Positions 61,601 through 64,000 of a stretch of DNA of 64,000 nt are shown piece after piece. The stretch is from positions 10,330 through 74,329 of the forward strand of contig JAZNWU010000009.1 in the NCBI GenBank assembly GCA_045593555.1, written 5' to 3'. Origin of the DNA: Fimenecus sp045593555 (GTDB taxonomy: Bacteria > Bacillota > Clostridia > Oscillospirales > Acutalibacteraceae). Each line of letters begins with the position of its first letter. The stretch's first letter is position 1. The notes under the pieces were generated by a model. The model was not told where the DNA came from, did not search any database, and worked only from the letters and a program-made list of their open reading frames with translations. The translations under genes were made by a program, and so were the position numbers.

Positions 61601-62125
61601 ATGAATATTAACAAAACCCATTATAAGGTTTTAAGCGAAACCAAGAAAATCTATCTTGATATGACTATTCTCGAAATAAGAGAAAAACTTAATCTTGCCT
61701 TTAAAAATCCTACTGCAGAAGACGATATGACAGGCATTTTCGGTAAATATTATAAACTTGATAAAATGTATAAGTTGAAATACATTTATACGAGAAATAA
61801 ACAGCTTCAGCCAATGACTTTTGACCGTTATCATTATCTTGTAGATATTGGTGAAGATGAAAAGGGTTCATATATTGAATATGTAATGGTTTATGATAAA
61901 CTCTTTGACCCACTTATCAGATTAGTTTATATACTTGCTGTTTGTGCGATAAATGCATATCTTTTTTATTTATATAAAAATAATGTTATGGAAAAGTTTT
62001 CAGCTATGTTTATGAGTGGACTTATTGCCCTTTCAACTATGCTTGTATTTAAAAAAGCAAAAGAGTCAGAGGAAGAATGTAAAAAAGCAGAAAGATTATT
62101 TGAAAAACTTATATCTAAAATGTAA
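61601..62125 (+). CDS. Hypothetical protein with two C-terminal membrane segments
   Basis: I do not recognise a family. The 174-residue protein has a soluble N-terminal ~105 residues with many charged and Tyr residues (TKKIYLDMTILEIREKL, FGKYYKLDKMYKLKYIY). Two hydrophobic segments follow (~110-128 and ~136-153), then a charged helical tail rich in Lys and Glu (KKAKESEEECKKAERLFEKL) that may form a coiled coil. Both ends would then lie in the cytoplasm. GGTGATT precedes ATG 61601; longer frames upstream lack a ribosome site. It is a single gene between a divergent pseudouridine synthase and an ABC transporter. Confidence 0.65.
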   Translation: MNINKTHYKVLSETKKIYLDMTILEIREKLNLAFKNPTAEDDMTGIFGKYYKLDKMYKLKYIYTRNKQLQPMTFDRYHYLVDIGEDEKGSYIEYVMVYDKLFDPLIRLVYILAVCAINAYLFYLYKNNVMEKFSAMFMSGLIALSTMLVFKKAKESEEECKKAERLFEKLISKM

Positions 62126-62131
62126 TTATTA

Positions 62132-62160
62132 TTGACAAAAGTTATTTAATGATGTATTAT
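62132..62160 (+). promoter_or_regulatory. Promoter of the amino-acid ABC transporter operon
   Basis: Consensus TTGACA (62132-62137), 17-base spacer, TATTAT (62155-62160), 44 bases before the ATG. Confidence 0.7.
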
Positions 62161-62204
62161 AATAACGTATTAACACTTTAATATATTAAAAAGGAGTTAT
62201 TGTT

Positions 62205-63389
62205 ATGAAAATGAAAAAATTGCTCGCTGTACTTATGGCAGTACTTATGGTTGCACTTTGCTTCTCAGCTTGTGGCGGAAATGAGGCAAAGATTGTTGTT
62301 GCTGAAGCAGGTTCAGCAGGTGAAGAAGTTATGAATACTGACGATTATTTCGCAGATTGTACAAAAACACCTGTTGATACACAGGCTAAAGCTCTTATGG
62401 AAGTTAAGTCAGGAACTGCCGATATGGCTGTTATCGACTATGTTATGTCAATCGGTTCAATCGGTGAAGGAACAGACTATGCAGACCTTAAACTCGTTGA
62501 AGATGTTTCATTTGCACCTGAAGAATATGGTATTGCTTTCAGAAAGGGTTCAGATGCTGTTAACTATGTGAACAAGGCTATCAACGAACTTAAAGCAGAT
62601 GGAACACTTGCAGAAATTGCTTCAAAGTATAAGCTTCAGGACCTCCTTCTTGGCGACGGTAAATATGAAGAAGTAAAAGCTGAAGAATCTGATTGGGAAT
62701 ACATTAAGAACAAAGGCAAGCTTGTTGTTGGTATTACTCTTTTTGCTCCAATGAACTATAAAGATGCAAATGATGAGCTTATCGGTTTTGAAACAGAATT
62801 TGCTAAGGCTGTTTGTGCAAAGCTTGGTCTTGAAGTTGAATTTCAGGTAATTGATTGGAACTCAAAAGAAACAGAACTTGCAAGTAAAAATATTGACTGT
62901 ATCTGGAATGGTATGACAATTTCTGAAGAAGTTAAATTGAACACAAATTGCACAGATGCATATGTTAAAAACGCTCAGGTAGTTGTTATGGCAAAGGATA
63001 AGGCTGCTGATTATAAGGATGCAGCTTCAATGAAAGATCTTTCATTTGCTGTCGAAGCCGGATCAGCTGGTGCTACAGCTGCTTCTGACAACGGCTTGGC
63101 AAATATTGTAGAAGCCGGTTCACAGACAGACGCTCTTCTCGAAGTAGCAAGTGGATCATGTGATGCATGTATCATTGATATCACAATGGCAAAGGCTATG
63201 GTAGAAAAAGATGGCTCAAGCTATTCTGAACTTGGTATCGCATGTGAACTTACAAGCGAAGAATATGGTATCGGTTGCAGAGAGGGTTCTGATCTTACTG
63301 CAGAACTCAATAAGCTTATGGGTGAACTCAAAGCTGATGGCACATTGGTAGAGCTTGCTTCTAAGTATGAGCTTACATTGGCTGAATAA
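62205..63389 (+). CDS. ABC transporter solute-binding lipoprotein with duplicated second lobe
   Basis: The 394-residue protein has a lipoprotein signal (hydrophobic 6-22, lipobox with Cys23). Residues ~168-394 are a complete polar-amino-acid binding protein (SBP family 3), with KGKLVVGITLFAPMNYKD opening lobe one and the GFETEFAKAVCAKLG signature. Residues ~29-148 before it resemble only the second lobe and tail of the same domain: VAEAGSAG here and VEAGSAG at ~282, EEYGIAFRKGSD and EEYGIGCREGSD, LKADGTLAEIASKY and LKADGTLVELASKY. The usual family length is ~260-280. AAGGAG precedes the ATG. It is the first gene of a transporter operon; an amino-acid substrate is inferred from family. Confidence 0.85.
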   Translation: MKMKKLLAVLMAVLMVALCFSACGGNEAKIVVAEAGSAGEEVMNTDDYFADCTKTPVDTQAKALMEVKSGTADMAVIDYVMSIGSIGEGTDYADLKLVEDVSFAPEEYGIAFRKGSDAVNYVNKAINELKADGTLAEIASKYKLQDLLLGDGKYEEVKAEESDWEYIKNKGKLVVGITLFAPMNYKDANDELIGFETEFAKAVCAKLGLEVEFQVIDWNSKETELASKNIDCIWNGMTISEEVKLNTNCTDAYVKNAQVVVMAKDKAADYKDAASMKDLSFAVEAGSAGATAASDNGLANIVEAGSQTDALLEVASGSCDACIIDITMAKAMVEKDGSSYSELGIACELTSEEYGIGCREGSDLTAELNKLMGELKADGTLVELASKYELTLAE

Positions 63390-63416
63390 TAATTTGTAAT
63401 TAATTAATCAATATGT

Positions 63417-63450
63417 AAAGGCAGTCAGCTTATGCTCTCTGCCTTTGCTT
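63417..63450 (+). terminator. Weak hairpin between solute-binding protein and permease genes
   Basis: Eight-bp arms AAAGGCAG/CTGCCTTT (63417-63424, 63439-63446) are followed by GCTTGAT rather than a full T-run. It probably acts as a partial terminator or mRNA stabiliser that lets the binding protein be made in excess. Confidence 0.5.
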
Positions 63451-63470
63451 GATGTTATGAGGTATAAAAT

Positions 63471-64000
63471 ATGTTTGGAGAAGTTACTTTAAGTCTTTTA
63501 GAAGGCTTTGGAAAAACACTTGAAATATTTGCTCTTACGCTTTTGTTTGCTTTGCCTTTGGGACTTATTATAAGTTTCGGCTCCATGAGCAAATTCAAAG
63601 TGATTAAATGGCCTATTAAAACCTTTATATGGATTATAAGAGGAACACCTTTGATGCTGCAGCTTATCATTATATACTATGGTCCGGGACTTGTAGGAAC
63701 ATGGGGTCAAAAAATGATTTCTTCAGGAGCTACCGGTTCTTTGATTCAATGGTTTTCTACATGGACTGTATTTGACAGATTTTTTGCTGTAATGCTGGGC
63801 TTTGTCATTAATTATGCCTGCTACTTTTCTGAAATATTCAGAGGCGGTATAGAATCCATCCCGAAAGGGCAGTACGAAGCAGGACATGTGCTTGGTATGA
63901 CAAAGGTACAGGTGTTTTTTAAGATAGTTCTTATGCAGGTGATAAAAAGAGTGATTCCACCAATGAGTAACGAAATAATTACTTTGGTAAAAGATACTTC
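63471..64000 (+). CDS. Amino-acid ABC transporter permease (partial at window end)
   Basis: An open frame from ATG 63471, with GAGGT seven bases upstream, runs to the window end without a stop (176 codons). It encodes a HisM/GlnP-type inner-membrane permease: MFGEVTLSLLEGFGKTLEIF at the start, several hydrophobic segments, FIWIIRGTPLMLQL, and the EAA loop GQYEAGHVLGMTKVQVFFK that contacts the ATPase. The insertion WGQKMISSGATGSLIQWFST between segments is longer than in many relatives. It follows the binding-protein gene by 81 bases and belongs to the same operon; the ATPase gene is expected beyond the window. Confidence 0.9.
   Translation, partial: MFGEVTLSLLEGFGKTLEIFALTLLFALPLGLIISFGSMSKFKVIKWPIKTFIWIIRGTPLMLQLIIIYYGPGLVGTWGQKMISSGATGSLIQWFSTWTVFDRFFAVMLGFVINYACYFSEIFRGGIESIPKGQYEAGHVLGMTKVQVFFKIVLMQVIKRVIPPMSNEIITLVKDT

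Noticed and set aside
1..64000. tRNA, rRNA, insertion sequence or prophage genes
   Set aside because: No cloverleaf sequences, rRNA segments, transposase motifs or phage gene runs were found in any gap or frame; all gaps are under 300 bases.

Overview
This window is a gene-dense piece of a low-GC Gram-positive chromosome. It most likely comes from a spore-forming gut Clostridia of the Ruminococcaceae/Oscillospirales type. The grounds are AT-rich codon use, AGGAGG/AGGTGA ribosome sites, frequent TTG and GTG starts, sporulation genes (spoIIGA-sigE, spoIVB), the clostridial ispH-S1 fusion, RNase J, GdpP, YsxC, and glycan-use genes (GH29, GH27, a GPH sugar symporter). The taxon is inferred. No rRNA, tRNA, CRISPR, IS or prophage was seen, and no gap between genes reaches 300 bases.

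Layout. 1-7.0 kb: end of a class A penicillin-binding protein, a carA-carB-like pair coupled to ruvX, then spoIIGA-sigE. 7.1-13.8 kb: a three-gene glycerol-3-phosphate oxidation operon with an alpha-L-fucosidase attached, facing a GPH sugar transporter and RNase HI. 13.9-23.5 kb: RNase J, gdpP, rplI, dnaB, tilS, hpt, ftsH. 23.7-30.6 kb: amino-acid synthesis (ilvB; ilvC with a GntR regulator; serC-serA), interrupted by a mosaic of palindromic repeats and a divergent HTH/membrane-protein pair. 30.8-41.5 kb: lon-ysxC-lysA-dnaE-pfkA-aroK-spoIVB. 41.5-49 kb: the UPF0237/UPF0210 pair, a PHP phosphatase, ispE, a geranylgeranyl-reductase-like flavoprotein, and ackA divergent from tmcAL. 49-56.4 kb: rpiR-type regulator, HI0933-type flavoprotein, cmk, plsC, ispH-rpsA fusion, then a GH27 alpha-galactosidase. 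56.4-64 kb: a small membrane protein, ligA, an exonuclease-BRCT protein, an RluA-type pseudouridine synthase, a hypothetical membrane protein, and an amino-acid ABC transporter cut by the window end.

The most unusual content is the carA-carB pair. Both genes are intact, in frame and translationally coupled, yet the small subunit lacks all three glutaminase catalytic residues. The large subunit has lost the metal-binding Glu and Asn of both ATP-grasp domains, the first glycine-rich loop, and a stretch of about 70-80 residues in the second. The regulatory MGS-like domain is kept. This looks like a conserved pseudo-carbamoyl-phosphate synthetase. Other points worth attention are an in-frame Shine-Dalgarno/ATG at the junction of the IspH-S1 fusion, an ABC solute-binding lipoprotein carrying an extra copy of its second lobe, two GntR-like operators 21 bp apart at the ilvC start site, a divergent regulator/membrane-protein module around a palindromic double -35 region, a GH27 enzyme with a domain inserted between its catalytic residues, and an exonuclease-BRCT protein beside ligA.
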